A stretch of 52,528 nt of DNA from Achromobacter deleyi (GCF_902859705.1 NZ_CADIJO010000036.1:1-52528), one strand, 5' to 3'. Shown: positions 36,616-45,384, counted from the stretch's first letter. The notes: a model not told the origin generated them from the letters alone. Made by a program: numbers and translations.

Positions 36616-37110
36616 ATGATCTCTGCACAAGACAGGCATTACCTGGCGCGCTGCGTCGAATTGGCGCGGCAGGCGTTGGCGCAGGGCGACGAGCCCTTCG
36701 GTTCGCTGCTGCTGTCGGCCGACGGCCAGGTGCTGTTCGAAGACCGCAACCACGTGGCCGGGGGCGACCATACGCGCCATCCGGAATTCGAGATCGCACG
36801 GTGGGCCGCCGCCAACCTGACGCCCGCCCAGCGCGCCGCCAGCACCGTGTACACGTCGGGCGAGCACTGCGCCATGTGCGCCGCTGCGCACGGCTGGGTC
36901 GGGCTGGGCCGCATCGTCTACGCCAGTTCCACCCCGCAATTGAGCGCATGGATGCAGGAACTGGGCTTTCCCGCGCCGCGGGTCAAGGCGCTGCGCATCA
37001 CCGATGTCATCACCGACACGCCGGTGGACGGGCCGGACGCGGAATTGGCCGAACAGGTCGGGGCGCTGCACCGGGCGCGCCAGCGGCCGGCGGGGGCGGC
37101 GTCGGTCTGA
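36616..37110 (+). CDS. CMP/dCMP-type deaminase fold protein (nucleoside or guanine deaminase-like)
   Basis: This 164-residue zinc deaminase has HPEFE with zinc ligand H55 and catalytic E57, and EHCAMC with zinc ligands C85 and C88. The usual PCxxC is HCxxC here. The start AQDRHYLARCVELARQALAQG and the GEHCAMCAAAHGW region resemble guanine/tRNA-adenosine deaminase relatives; the true base substrate cannot be told. AAAAGGAG precedes the ATG. The next 86 bases have short imperfect repeats of CTGACC and GCCTGATCGAG and no gene. Confidence 0.9.
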   Translation: MISAQDRHYLARCVELARQALAQGDEPFGSLLLSADGQVLFEDRNHVAGGDHTRHPEFEIARWAAANLTPAQRAASTVYTSGEHCAMCAAAHGWVGLGRIVYASSTPQLSAWMQELGFPAPRVKALRITDVITDTPVDGPDAELAEQVGALHRARQRPAGAASV

Positions 37111-37196
37111 TGGGCGGCTGGCCAGCCTGAAGGGCCTGACCTGACTGACCTGACCGAGACGGGCCTGATCGAGGCGCGCCTGATCGAGCCGGCCGC

Positions 37197-38897
37197 CTAG
37201 CGCAGCAGCACGTCTTCGTAGAACGCGCCGATCGGCAGCGTCTGGTCGCGCACCTGGATCTCCAGCACCCAGATGCCGTCGGCCGGCACGAAGTCGGCGT
37301 CGGCCAACTGGTGCTTGCCATACAGCGCATGCGGAAAATCCGCCACGCGGTGGCCGGGAATCTCGCGCACCAGTTCGCAGCCGTGTTCGCGCGCATAGGC
37401 TTCGGCGCGGTCGTACAGGGCCGCGCCGCTCAGGCCTTGCAGCCAGGCCTCGCGGGTGCGGGCGAACACCTGGCGGGCGGCTTCGGCGCAGCGTTGGCGG
37501 TCGGCGTCCGCGCCCACCACGAAGGTGTCGCCATAGTCGCCTTCGTAGCCGTCCCAGACCGGGCCGATGTCCACCACGAACATGTCCTTGTCGCCCAGCC
37601 GGCGCTGGAAGTCGGTGGGATGCACGGCGGGTGACTGCGTGTCGGCGCCGAAGCGCACGTAGGTCGGGTGCCAGTTGTGCGATGCGCCCATGCGGCGCAG
37701 GTGCGCGTCGGCGGCGGTGATGGCTTCGCGCGTGGTCATGCCGGGCTGGATCAGCGCGGCGATCTCGCGCACCGCCGTCAGCGACCGCCGCCGCGCACGC
37801 AGGATGCCGTCCATGGTGAAGCGCGGGCTGACCCGTTCCCACGGGTGGGCCGGGGCGGGCGCCACGACGGGGCCGGCGCCGGTCGCGGGCACGAAGGCTT
37901 CGGACAGAAAGCGGTCGTCGGGCAGACCGGCCTGGCGCAGCCGGTCGCGCGCCGCGCGCACCATGGCGGGGTTGCCGCAAGCGTAGACCACCGTGCGCGC
38001 CCAGTCGTGGCTGGCGGCCGCGGCCCTGTCCTGCACGTAGGCATGGGCCTGCGGGGTCGCACCGGCGTCGTCTTGCGGCACCACCGCATGCCATTGAAAG
38101 CCGCCCTTGCCCAGCAGGGCATTGAGCATCGGCGCGGCATAGCAGTCGTCGGCCGAGCGGCCGCCCCAGTACAGTGTCACGCTCTTGATGGCCGGGCTTT
38201 GCAGCCCGGCCATCAGGATCGGGTACACGCCCGCATAGCCCGTGCCCGTGGCCAGCAGCACCAGGTGTTCGATGTCGTCCGGCCAGCCTTCGTCCGGCCA
38301 GGTGCAACCGCCCAGCGGACCTTCCAGCGCCAGGGTGTCGTCAGGCATCAGGCGCGGCAGCAGGCGTTCGGTGAAGCCGCCGCCGGGCATGCGGCGGATC
38401 TGGAATTCCAGCCGGGCCGGGCCCGCGGCCGACGGCAGGCTGGCGATGGAAAAGGGGCGCCGGCTGCCGTCTTCCAGCAGGAATTCGACGTGTTGGCCCG
38501 GTTGCCAGGCGAAGGCGTCTTCGCCCTGCACCTGCACGATCAGCTGGGTCACGTCTTCGGTCAGCGGCACGCGCGACACGACGACGGCCTCGCGGCGTTG
38601 CGCTTGCAGGGCGGGTTCGCGCCAATGCGGAAAGCGCAGCGCCAGGTCGCCCGCTGCGCGGCACTGGCACATCAGCAGTTCATCGTCGGCGGTGACGTAC
38701 GTGCGTTCGGTGGGCGGGGCCAGGCGTTCGTGGCAGCCGTCCACCACCGTGGCCCGGCACGAGCCGCACTCGCCGCGCTGACAGGAAAAGGGCACCGGCA
38801 CCCCCTGGGCCAACGCGGCGTCCAGCAGCGTCGTCGTGCCGTCGGTGGTGAAGTGGCCGGTATCGAGGGTGATGGTGTACAGGGAGGGCGTGGTCAT
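37197..38897 (-). CDS. Fusion: 2Fe-2S ferredoxin-flavin reductase plus M24 metallopeptidase
   Basis: One unbroken 566-residue frame joins two enzymes. Residues 1-90 are a plant-type 2Fe-2S ferredoxin with C39, C44, C47 and C77. Residues about 100-330 are an FNR-type FAD/NAD(P) reductase (RRPFSIASLP, LLATGTGYAGVYPIL, VVYACGNPAMVRAA). A proline-rich linker (about 340-360, PATGAGPVVAPAPAHP) leads to an M24 creatinase/aminopeptidase-like domain (FTMDGILRARRRSLTAVREI, VVDIGPVWDGYEGDYGDTF, PGHRVADFPHALYG, VLEIQVRD, FYEDVLLR), keeping the likely D-D-H-E-E metal ligands. ATG 38897 begins the ferredoxin part. The joint function is unknown. It is divergent from a MocR-type regulator. Confidence 0.9.
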   Translation of the reverse strand: MTTPSLYTITLDTGHFTTDGTTTLLDAALAQGVPVPFSCQRGECGSCRATVVDGCHERLAPPTERTYVTADDELLMCQCRAAGDLALRFPHWREPALQAQRREAVVVSRVPLTEDVTQLIVQVQGEDAFAWQPGQHVEFLLEDGSRRPFSIASLPSAAGPARLEFQIRRMPGGGFTERLLPRLMPDDTLALEGPLGGCTWPDEGWPDDIEHLVLLATGTGYAGVYPILMAGLQSPAIKSVTLYWGGRSADDCYAAPMLNALLGKGGFQWHAVVPQDDAGATPQAHAYVQDRAAAASHDWARTVVYACGNPAMVRAARDRLRQAGLPDDRFLSEAFVPATGAGPVVAPAPAHPWERVSPRFTMDGILRARRRSLTAVREIAALIQPGMTTREAITAADAHLRRMGASHNWHPTYVRFGADTQSPAVHPTDFQRRLGDKDMFVVDIGPVWDGYEGDYGDTFVVGADADRQRCAEAARQVFARTREAWLQGLSGAALYDRAEAYAREHGCELVREIPGHRVADFPHALYGKHQLADADFVPADGIWVLEIQVRDQTLPIGAFYEDVLLR

Positions 38898-38982
38898 GGC
38901 GCATTTCCGTTGATAGACCCGTGGGCGGGCGCATGGAGCGCAATGTAGCGATAGAATGGCTTTGTCTGCCAGGGCCATTTTT

Positions 38983-40584
38983 ATGAATATGACCAAGCCA
39001 CTTTTGCACGATGCAACCGGGGGTAGCCACCCGGAAACCCCGCCCGACACGCGGCGGGTTTCCCGCCGGGCGGCCCTGCGGGAAACCCGCCAGGAGGCCA
39101 GCCTGGACTTGCCGCTGGACCCGCCCCGGGCCGGAGAATCCAAGCAGACCTGGGTCTATCGCCAGATCCGCGAGCGCATCCTCAAAGGCGTGCTGCCCTC
39201 GGGCAGCCGGCTGCCGTCCACGCGCAGCCTGGCCGGACGCTGGCACATTGCCCGGTCCACGGTCGAGTCCGCCTACGACCAGTTGCACAGCGAAGGCTAT
39301 ACGGCGGGCACGGTCGGGTCAGGCACCTATGTGGCGGCGGTCATTCCCGATAATTTCTTTCGCGATGGCTTGCCCGGCGAGGCGGCGCAAGGGGGCGGCC
39401 GTCCGTCCACGCCGGCAGCGCCTGGCGCATCCTCCCCGTCACCGCGTGCCGTATCGGCACGCCCGGCGACCGGCTTGCCGCCGGTGCCGCCGCCGCGTTC
39501 AGAGCCGCCTTTCACGGCCCGCAGCGCCGACGCCTCGCTGTTCCCGATGGCGGCATGGAGCAAGGGGCTGGCGGCCAGCGCTCAGCGCGTCACGCCGTCG
39601 CAACTGGCCAACGAGGAATCGCAGGGCTGGCGGCCGCTGCGCGAGCAGATTGCGCGTTACCTGGGCGCGGCGCGCGGCATCGCCTGCGATGCCGACCAGG
39701 TGGTGGTGCTGACCGGCATCCGCGACGGCATCGACCTGAGTGCCCGCGTGCTTTTGTCGCCGGGCGACAAGGTGCTGGTGGAAGACCCCGGCTACCTCAA
39801 TGCCGTGCCGCTGTTCAGCCAGTACACGCGCCGCATCACGCCCATCGCGATCGACGATCACGGTTTTTCGGTGGCCAGCGCCCGCCGCCAGCGCGGCGTC
39901 AAGCTGGTGCACGTCACGCCCGCGCACCAGTCGCCCACCGGCGTCACCATGCCCGTGTCGCGCCGCCTGGAACTGCTGGACTGGGCCGCGCAGACCGGCA
40001 GCTGGATCCTGGAAGACGACTACGACAGCGAATTCAACTACGACAGCGCCCCGCTGGCCGCCCTGAAAAGCCTGGACAGCGCCGACCGCGTGATCCACTG
40101 CGGCAGCTTCAACAAGACCCTGTTCAACGCGCTGCGCATCGGCTATGCGGTGCTGCCGCGGCCGCTGGTGGCGGCGTTCACGCGGACGCGCCACACCACG
40201 GGGCGGTCCAACAGCATCATCGAACAGATGACGCTGGCCAACTTCCTGGAAGACGGCAGCTTCGCCCGCCACGTGCGCCGTGTACGGCCCGTCTACGCGG
40301 CCCGGCGCGACCAACTGCTGCGGCTGCTGCGACAGGCCGCAGGCCCGTCGCCGCTGCGGGTCAGCGGCGAGCAGGCGGGCTTTCACCTGGTGTGGTGGCT
40401 GCCGCCCGGCATGGACCTGGCGGACCTGCTGCGCCGCGCACAGGCGCGCGGCATCGGCATCCAGTCGGTGGCCGACTTCTGCCTGCGCGTGACGATGCCG
40501 CCCGGGGTGGTCATCGGCTACAGCGCGCGCAGCGAGGCCGAACTGGAACAGGTGGGGGCGCTGCTGCGCGGGGCCGGCGCCTGA
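38983..40584 (+). CDS. MocR/PdxR-type regulator (GntR helix-turn-helix plus aminotransferase-like domain)
   Basis: This 533-residue regulator has a GntR winged helix (KQTWVYRQIRERILKGVLPS, GSRLPSTRSLAGRWHIARST, EGYTAGTVGSGTYV) and a fold-type I aminotransferase-like domain with the PLP-lysine motif CGSFNKTLF and ILEDDYDSEFNY. Such proteins usually sense PLP or an amino compound. ATG 38983 is chosen from several (38956, 38989); the first 45 or so residues are not conserved and include a strong hairpin at 39053-39091. Divergence from the ferredoxin-reductase/M24 fusion gene suggests that as its target. Confidence 0.9.
   Translation: MNMTKPLLHDATGGSHPETPPDTRRVSRRAALRETRQEASLDLPLDPPRAGESKQTWVYRQIRERILKGVLPSGSRLPSTRSLAGRWHIARSTVESAYDQLHSEGYTAGTVGSGTYVAAVIPDNFFRDGLPGEAAQGGGRPSTPAAPGASSPSPRAVSARPATGLPPVPPPRSEPPFTARSADASLFPMAAWSKGLAASAQRVTPSQLANEESQGWRPLREQIARYLGAARGIACDADQVVVLTGIRDGIDLSARVLLSPGDKVLVEDPGYLNAVPLFSQYTRRITPIAIDDHGFSVASARRQRGVKLVHVTPAHQSPTGVTMPVSRRLELLDWAAQTGSWILEDDYDSEFNYDSAPLAALKSLDSADRVIHCGSFNKTLFNALRIGYAVLPRPLVAAFTRTRHTTGRSNSIIEQMTLANFLEDGSFARHVRRVRPVYAARRDQLLRLLRQAAGPSPLRVSGEQAGFHLVWWLPPGMDLADLLRRAQARGIGIQSVADFCLRVTMPPGVVIGYSARSEAELEQVGALLRGAGA
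39053..39091. repeat. Strong inverted repeat inside the 5' end of the mocR-type gene
   Basis: GGCGGGTTTCCCG at 39053-39065 and CGGGAAACCCGCC at 39079-39091 are perfect 13-bp complements with a 13-base loop. They lie about 70-110 bases after the chosen start, in the non-conserved leader of the protein. The RNA would fold into a very stable hairpin; it could equally be an operator. Confidence 0.8.
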
Positions 40585-41400
40585 TCAGACGGCCTTGTCC
40601 GCCAGGAACGCCTCGATCAGCGCCGCAAACGCCGGCGGGCATTCCTGCATCGGGTAATGGCCGCAGTTCGGCATCACCCGCAGTTGGGCGTTCGGATGCC
40701 ACGCCAGGAACGTCTGCCGCATGGCGGCTTCGTCCAGCCCCGGGTCCTTGTCGCCCACGATCACCAGATACGGCGTCGTCAGCCCGCGCACCTCGTCCAC
40801 GAAATCGGTGTGGACCAGCATGTCCAGGTAGGGAATGCGGCAGGCGGGCGCCACCGACGCGCGATGCCGCCGCAGCTTGGCCTGCGCCCAGCCGCGCCCC
40901 AGGCCGCCGGTCACGTATTGCATCAGGCGGCAAAAGGCCTCGTCGTCATGTGCCGTGCTGGCAAAGAACGCATACGCGTCCGGGCCCAGCCGATTGCCCG
41001 CGGCCGACACCGGGCACACGGCAATCGCCCGCTTGATGCGGTCAGGCGCATTCGCCGCCAGGCGCTGCGTGACCATGCCCGTCATCGAATGCCCCAGCAC
41101 GTTAAAGCGCGGCCAGCCCAGGTGGTCGGCCAGCGCCAGGCAATCGGCGGCGATCTCATCGACCGTGCAGGCGCCCGTCAGGTGGCGCGACAGGCCATAG
41201 CCGCGCAAGTCCGCGAACACGTAGGTGCAGGCGTCGCCGTCCAGATAGGGCGTCATCGCGGCGTAGTTGCCGTGGTCGCCCAGCCAGTCGTGCAGCACCA
41301 GCACGGGTTCCGGGCCGTGGCCGTGGCGGACAAAGCCCAACAGGCTGGCCGCGGCGGCATCGTTGCCAACGTTCGGATGGGAGGAGGGGAGATGGGTCAT
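40585..41400 (-). CDS. Alpha/beta hydrolase
   Basis: This 271-residue hydrolase has the nucleophile motif GHSMTG with Ser105, an Asp in VIVGDKDPGLD and a His in MPNCGHYPMQE. The early HDWLGDHGNY is the oxyanion region. ATG 41400 starts the conserved domain; the upstream 60 codons are not supported. Substrate unknown (ester, epoxide or ring-cleavage product). It converges on the mocR-type gene with stops adjacent and is divergent from phzF across a 221-bp gap. Confidence 0.9.
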   Translation of the reverse strand: MTHLPSSHPNVGNDAAAASLLGFVRHGHGPEPVLVLHDWLGDHGNYAAMTPYLDGDACTYVFADLRGYGLSRHLTGACTVDEIAADCLALADHLGWPRFNVLGHSMTGMVTQRLAANAPDRIKRAIAVCPVSAAGNRLGPDAYAFFASTAHDDEAFCRLMQYVTGGLGRGWAQAKLRRHRASVAPACRIPYLDMLVHTDFVDEVRGLTTPYLVIVGDKDPGLDEAAMRQTFLAWHPNAQLRVMPNCGHYPMQECPPAFAALIEAFLADKAV

Positions 41401-41440
41401 TTCAAGGGTTCCTTCTGGGTTGGAAAAAGCCAAAAGAAAC

Positions 41441-41464
41441 GCCCTCCCGGCGGACCGGGAGGGC
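41441..41464. other. Hairpin in the leader of the alpha/beta hydrolase gene
   Basis: GCCCTCCCG and CGGGAGGGC form a perfect 9-bp stem with a 6-base loop. On the minus strand it is followed by GTTTCTTTTGGCTTTTT, giving a terminator-like layout 40 bases before the hydrolase start. It may be an attenuator or block stray transcription. Confidence 0.6.
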
Positions 41465-41621
41465 GTCTTGAAAGAAGCATCATCATATCGGGTCGGCGGG
41501 CGAAAATCCAGTGCGGGAAAAATCCAGACGCGCAGCCCAGTACAACCCGCCGCAAGCACCCGCCCGGCGCCTTGTAGCAAAATAACGGCTGCTTTATCGC
41601 GTACGACACAGGAATTTCCCC

Positions 41622-42410
41622 ATGCCCCAGCTCGACCTTTACCAAGTAGACGCCTTCACTGCCGCTCCCTTCGGCGGCAACCCCGCCGCGGTGGTGCCGC
41701 TGGACGCGTGGCTGCCTGACGCGACGTTGCAGCGCATTGCCGAAGAAAACAACCTGTCGGAAACCGCCTACTTCGTGCGCCAGGGCGATGTCTACGAACT
41801 GCGCTGGTTCACGCCCGCAGTCGAGGTCGACCTGTGCGGCCACGCCACGCTGGCGACGGCCTGGGTGCTGTTCGAACAGCTGGGCGTCAAGGACGACCTG
41901 CTGCGTTTTTCGACCCGCAGTGGCGAATTGCAGGTGCGCCGCGCCGGCAAGGCGCTGGCCATGGATTTCCCCGTCAAGCAACCGGTGGCTGAAGCCATCC
42001 CGGCCGCGCTGCTGCAAGCGCTGGGCTTGAAGGACGCGCGGGCGCTGTACCGCACCGACGACTACCTGCTGGTCATCGACGATGAAACCCTGATCGACGG
42101 CCTGAAGCCCGATTTCTCGGCGCTGGCCGCGTTTGACGTGCGCGGCGTGGCGGTCACGGCGCCGTCCACCCGCTACGACTTCGTGTCGCGCTGGTTCGGC
42201 CCGCGCGTGGGCGTCAACGAAGACCCCGTCACCGGCTCGGCCCACACCTCGCTCACGCCATACTGGGCCGAGCGCCTGGGCAAGACGACGCTGACGGCCG
42301 AGCAGGGCGGGGCACGCAAGGGGCAGCTGCAATGCGAACTGCCCAGCAACGGCCGCGTCATCATCAGCGGCCAGGCGGCGCTGTACCTGCGCGGCACGAT
42401 CTACCTTTGA
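41622..42410 (+). CDS. PhzF-family isomerase/epimerase
   Basis: This 262-residue protein of the PhzF fold (diaminopimelate-epimerase-like) begins LYQVDAFTAAPFGGNPAAVV, has the likely catalytic Glu47 in NNLSETAYFV and the core motif PAVEVDLCGHATLATAWVLF, and ends with EDPVTGSAHTSL. No phenazine genes are nearby, so it is probably an isomerase of an unknown small molecule. Length is normal. It is followed 13 bases later by the SUKH-like gene on the same strand. Confidence 0.92.
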   Translation: MPQLDLYQVDAFTAAPFGGNPAAVVPLDAWLPDATLQRIAEENNLSETAYFVRQGDVYELRWFTPAVEVDLCGHATLATAWVLFEQLGVKDDLLRFSTRSGELQVRRAGKALAMDFPVKQPVAEAIPAALLQALGLKDARALYRTDDYLLVIDDETLIDGLKPDFSALAAFDVRGVAVTAPSTRYDFVSRWFGPRVGVNEDPVTGSAHTSLTPYWAERLGKTTLTAEQGGARKGQLQCELPSNGRVIISGQAALYLRGTIYL

Positions 42411-42423
42411 CCCAAGGGCCGCC

Positions 42424-43011
42424 ATGATCGACATCGACGCGTTGCGGGACGGCTTTGCCCGCTTCGGCGAACTCCGCCCGCAAGGCCGCGACGAATGGCG
42501 CGGCGATATTCCGCTGCCCGACGCGCTGGCCGATTTCTATGCCCGCATCGGCCCGTTGGGCAAGACTTATCACGCGCACATCGGCCCGGTCGGCGTCACG
42601 CTGTCCGAAACCAATGTGTGCTTTCCCGCGCTCAGCCGGCTGTGGGATTTGCAGGCCGGCTACCGCTGGGATGCCTCGAACGGCCAACGGGTGCCGGCCT
42701 GGCAGGACAACTGGCTGGTCATCGCCGACCTGAACGCCGATCCCTTCATCCTGGACACGGGCAGCGGCCGCATCCTGTATGCGATGCACGGCACCGGCAC
42801 ATGGGCACCCGACGACATCGCGCCCGACCTCTGGACCCTGGCCGCCGCCCTGGCCGCCGTGGGCGAGGTCTACCTGGACGCGGATGAAGACCTGCGCGAC
42901 GACGACTGGGAGATCAAGCTGGCCTACCGCGACGCCGTGCTCGACCGACTGACCGCCGTGCTGGGCGACCGGGGCGAGGCCGAGCGCTTCTACGAGGTCC
43001 TGCAAGGCTAG
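42424..43011 (+). CDS. SMI1/KNR4 (SUKH)-like protein
   Basis: This 195-residue cytoplasmic protein has IPLPDALADFYARIGPLG at the start, LSRLWDLQAGYRWD, then WLVIADLNADPFILDTGSGRI-YAMHGTGTWAPDDIAP. The pattern of a short-chain W/G-rich fold is typical of SUKH proteins, many of which are immunity proteins to polymorphic toxins or regulators. It lies just behind phzF rather than beside a toxin gene, so an immunity role is not supported by context. Confidence 0.7.
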   Translation: MIDIDALRDGFARFGELRPQGRDEWRGDIPLPDALADFYARIGPLGKTYHAHIGPVGVTLSETNVCFPALSRLWDLQAGYRWDASNGQRVPAWQDNWLVIADLNADPFILDTGSGRILYAMHGTGTWAPDDIAPDLWTLAAALAAVGEVYLDADEDLRDDDWEIKLAYRDAVLDRLTAVLGDRGEAERFYEVLQG

Positions 43012-43185
43012 CCTGAACGCTCGCGGACCGGGTTCGACGGCGCGCGCGAGGCTTCGGCGCGCCATTATCGAAAACCTATTCCCTCATCAGCACTTCAAAT
43101 AACCCTGCGCGCCGCACCTGCCTAGAATCCCCGGTCATGACACCAAGAGGCCGCAACCGGCCCTGGAACCAAGGAGACAGAGGGC

Positions 43186-43929
43186 ATGGACGCGGTATGG
43201 GTGGTGGCGATCGGCGCGGCGGTGGCGGGCTTCGTGCAGGGCCTGTCGGGCTTTGCGTTCGGCATGGTAGCCATGTCGTTCTGGGCCTGGGTGCTGGACC
43301 CGCGTCTGGCCGCCGCGCTGGCCGTCTTCGGCGCCTTGACCGGGCAACTGCTGGCCGTGTTCTCGGTGCGCCGGGGCTTTGACTGGCAACTGCTGTGGCC
43401 CTTCCTGGCGGGCGGCCTGGCCGGCATTCCGCTGGGCGTGCTGGTGCTGCCGCACCTGGACATGGACTGGTTCAAGGCCGTGCTGGGCGCCTTGCTGGCC
43501 TTGTGGTGCCCGGTCATGCTGATGTCGCAGCGGCTGCCGCGCATCGGCGGCAACCGCCTGGGCGATGGCGCCGTGGGCATGGTCGGCGGCGTGCTGGGCG
43601 GCATCGGCGGTTTCGCGGGCAGCGTGCCCACGCTATGGTGCACGCTGCGCGGCTTCAACAAGGACACCCAGCGCGCCGTGATCCAGAACTTCAACCTGGC
43701 GATGCTGTCGGTGACGATGGCCACCTACCTGGCCACCGGCATCGTCACCCGCGACATGGCGCCCATGTTCGCGGTGGTGGCGCCGGCCATGCTGATCCCC
43801 ACGTTGCTGGGCACCCGCCTGTACATCGGCATTTCCGAAGTGACGTTCCGGCGCACGGTACTGGGCCTGCTGACATGTTCGGGGCTGACGTTGCTGGCGT
43901 CGTCGGTGCCGCAGTTGCTGGCGCGGTAG
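43186..43929 (+). CDS. TauE/SafE family permease
   Basis: A 247-residue inner-membrane protein with about seven hydrophobic helices. Family repeats appear as VAGFVQGLSGFAFGMVAMSF and VGGVLGGIGGFAGSVPTLWCTLRGF. AAGGAGACAGAGGGC gives a good start signal for ATG 43186. It is unlike the TauE gene at 22488 in sequence. Substrate unknown. It converges on the dadA-like gene with a 3-base gap between stops, and the 174 bases before it show no gene. Confidence 0.9.
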   Translation: MDAVWVVAIGAAVAGFVQGLSGFAFGMVAMSFWAWVLDPRLAAALAVFGALTGQLLAVFSVRRGFDWQLLWPFLAGGLAGIPLGVLVLPHLDMDWFKAVLGALLALWCPVMLMSQRLPRIGGNRLGDGAVGMVGGVLGGIGGFAGSVPTLWCTLRGFNKDTQRAVIQNFNLAMLSVTMATYLATGIVTRDMAPMFAVVAPAMLIPTLLGTRLYIGISEVTFRRTVLGLLTCSGLTLLASSVPQLLAR

Positions 43930-43932
43930 GCG

Positions 43933-45162
43933 CTACGCCAGCGCCACCCCGTCCCGCACACTCGCCGCAAGCATCTGCGCCGTCGCTGCCGACAACGTCC
44001 ACCCCAGATGCCCGTGCCCGGTGTTGTAGAACACGCCGGGCCGCTTGCCCGGGCCGACGCGCGGCATCATGTTGGGGGTCATGGGGCGCAGGCCGCACCA
44101 GGGCACCACGCGTGACGTGCGTACGCCGGGGAAGTGCTTGCGGGTCCAGTCCACCAGCGGCTGGATGCGTTCGGCGCGGATGTCCATGTTGAAGCCGTTG
44201 AATTCCGCCGTGCCGGCCACGCGGAAGCGGTCGCCCAGGCGGCTGGTGACGATCTTGGCGGCTTCGTCGAGCAGGCTGACGGTGGGCGCGGCGGCGCGGC
44301 TGTCGGGCTCGTCCAGGTGCACGCTGATGGAATAGCCCTTGACCGGGTAGATGTTCAACGAGTCGCCCAGCTGGCGCGCGAACTGGCGGCTGGCGGCCCC
44401 GGCGCAGATGACGATGGCGCTGGCCTCGTGCTGTTCGTGTTGCGTGCCGCCTTCGCGGGCAATGTCCAATACGTAGGGCAGGCCGTCGCGGCTGATGGCG
44501 CGGATGTCGGCGTCCTGCTCGAAGCGCACGCCGCGGCGCACGCAGGCACGGGCCAGGCCGCTGGTGAATTTGTGGATGTCGCCGGTGGCATCGGACGGCG
44601 TGTAGAAGCCGCCGTGGCAGGCCGTTTGCAGCGCGGGTTCGATGGCGCGTGCTTCGTCGGGCGTGACCGCGTGGCGTTCCAGTCCGCCTTCGCGTAGCAG
44701 CGCGTTGGCGCGGCGTGCGGTCTCGAAGCTGGCGGCGTCGTGGTAGATGTGCAGGATGCCGCGCCGTTCCAGGTCGAAGTCGATGCCTTCTTCCTCGGCC
44801 ATGGCGTACAGGTGCTGACGCGCCTCGATGGCCAGGCGGGTGGTGGCGATGGTGTTCTGGCGGTAATTGCGGATCTGCCCCATGAACTGGGCCAGCCAAG
44901 AATACTTGTGCCAGCTGAAGCGCGGGTTGAGCAGCAGCGGCGCATTGCGGCGGCCCAGCCAGCGCAGGCCCTTCATGACGGTGGCGGCGCTATTCCAGAC
45001 TTCGGCGTTGCTGGCGGACAGCTGCCCGCCGTTGGCATAGGACGTTTCCATGGCGGGATAGCGCTGGCGGTCGTAGACCGTGACGTCGTAACCCAGTTTG
45101 CTCAAGGCGTACGCAGACGTGACGCCGGTGATACCGGCGCCGATGATGGCGATGCGGGGCAT
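43933..45162 (-). CDS. D-amino-acid dehydrogenase (DadA-like) flavoprotein under glycine riboswitch control
   Basis: This 409-residue FAD enzyme of the DadA/DAO family has the FAD motif MPRIAIIGAGITGVTSAYAL, ETSYANGGQLSASNAEVWN of DadA, and the C-terminal WCGLRPMTPNMMPRVG and TGHGHLGWTLSAATAQML. It oxidises a D-amino acid or glycine to the keto acid plus ammonia, feeding electrons to the respiratory chain. ATG 45162 has GGAG 5 bases upstream. A tandem glycine riboswitch lies in its leader, so the likely physiological substrate or signal is glycine, not only D-alanine. That link is inferred. Confidence 0.9.
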   Translation of the reverse strand: MPRIAIIGAGITGVTSAYALSKLGYDVTVYDRQRYPAMETSYANGGQLSASNAEVWNSAATVMKGLRWLGRRNAPLLLNPRFSWHKYSWLAQFMGQIRNYRQNTIATTRLAIEARQHLYAMAEEEGIDFDLERRGILHIYHDAASFETARRANALLREGGLERHAVTPDEARAIEPALQTACHGGFYTPSDATGDIHKFTSGLARACVRRGVRFEQDADIRAISRDGLPYVLDIAREGGTQHEQHEASAIVICAGAASRQFARQLGDSLNIYPVKGYSISVHLDEPDSRAAAPTVSLLDEAAKIVTSRLGDRFRVAGTAEFNGFNMDIRAERIQPLVDWTRKHFPGVRTSRVVPWCGLRPMTPNMMPRVGPGKRPGVFYNTGHGHLGWTLSAATAQMLAASVRDGVALA

Positions 45163-45206
45163 GGTGGCTCCAGATAGCGTGGCTGCGGCCAATTGGCAGC
45201 AGCACC

Positions 45207-45384
45207 CCATCTGTCTTGGTACCTGAGAGCTTCACCCGGGCGGTGTGCGCCGCGGGATCCCCTTCGGTGGGCGCGCTTGGCACCTCTCTCCAGATTGTCT
45301 ACACCGCGCAGTCCTGTTGCCTGAGAGTTTCCGGGGCGGTTGCTCCGTCGGCGCCCGCCACGGGGGCGAGTCTCTTCTGCGGGG
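45207..45384 (-). promoter_or_regulatory. Tandem glycine riboswitch
   Basis: Read on the minus strand, two glycine aptamers follow one another. Aptamer 1 (about 45384-45309) has AGAGACTCG, CGCCGACGGAGCAACCG and AACTCTCAGGCAACAGGACT. Aptamer 2 (about 45298-45207) has CTGGAGAGAGGTGCC, CACCGAAGGGG and AGCTCTCAGGTACCAAGACA. A hairpin CTGCTGCC/GGCCGCAG beyond it could form the expression platform before the dadA-like start at 45162. Expected behaviour is gene activation by glycine. The remaining 138 bases to the divergent ampC start (45385-45522) should hold both promoters; I see no gene there. Confidence 0.93.

Noticed and set aside
37111..37196. Short CTGACC / CTGATCGAG repeats as a regulatory array
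   Set aside because: The repeats are few, imperfect and lie between two convergent gene ends, so they look like low-complexity filler.
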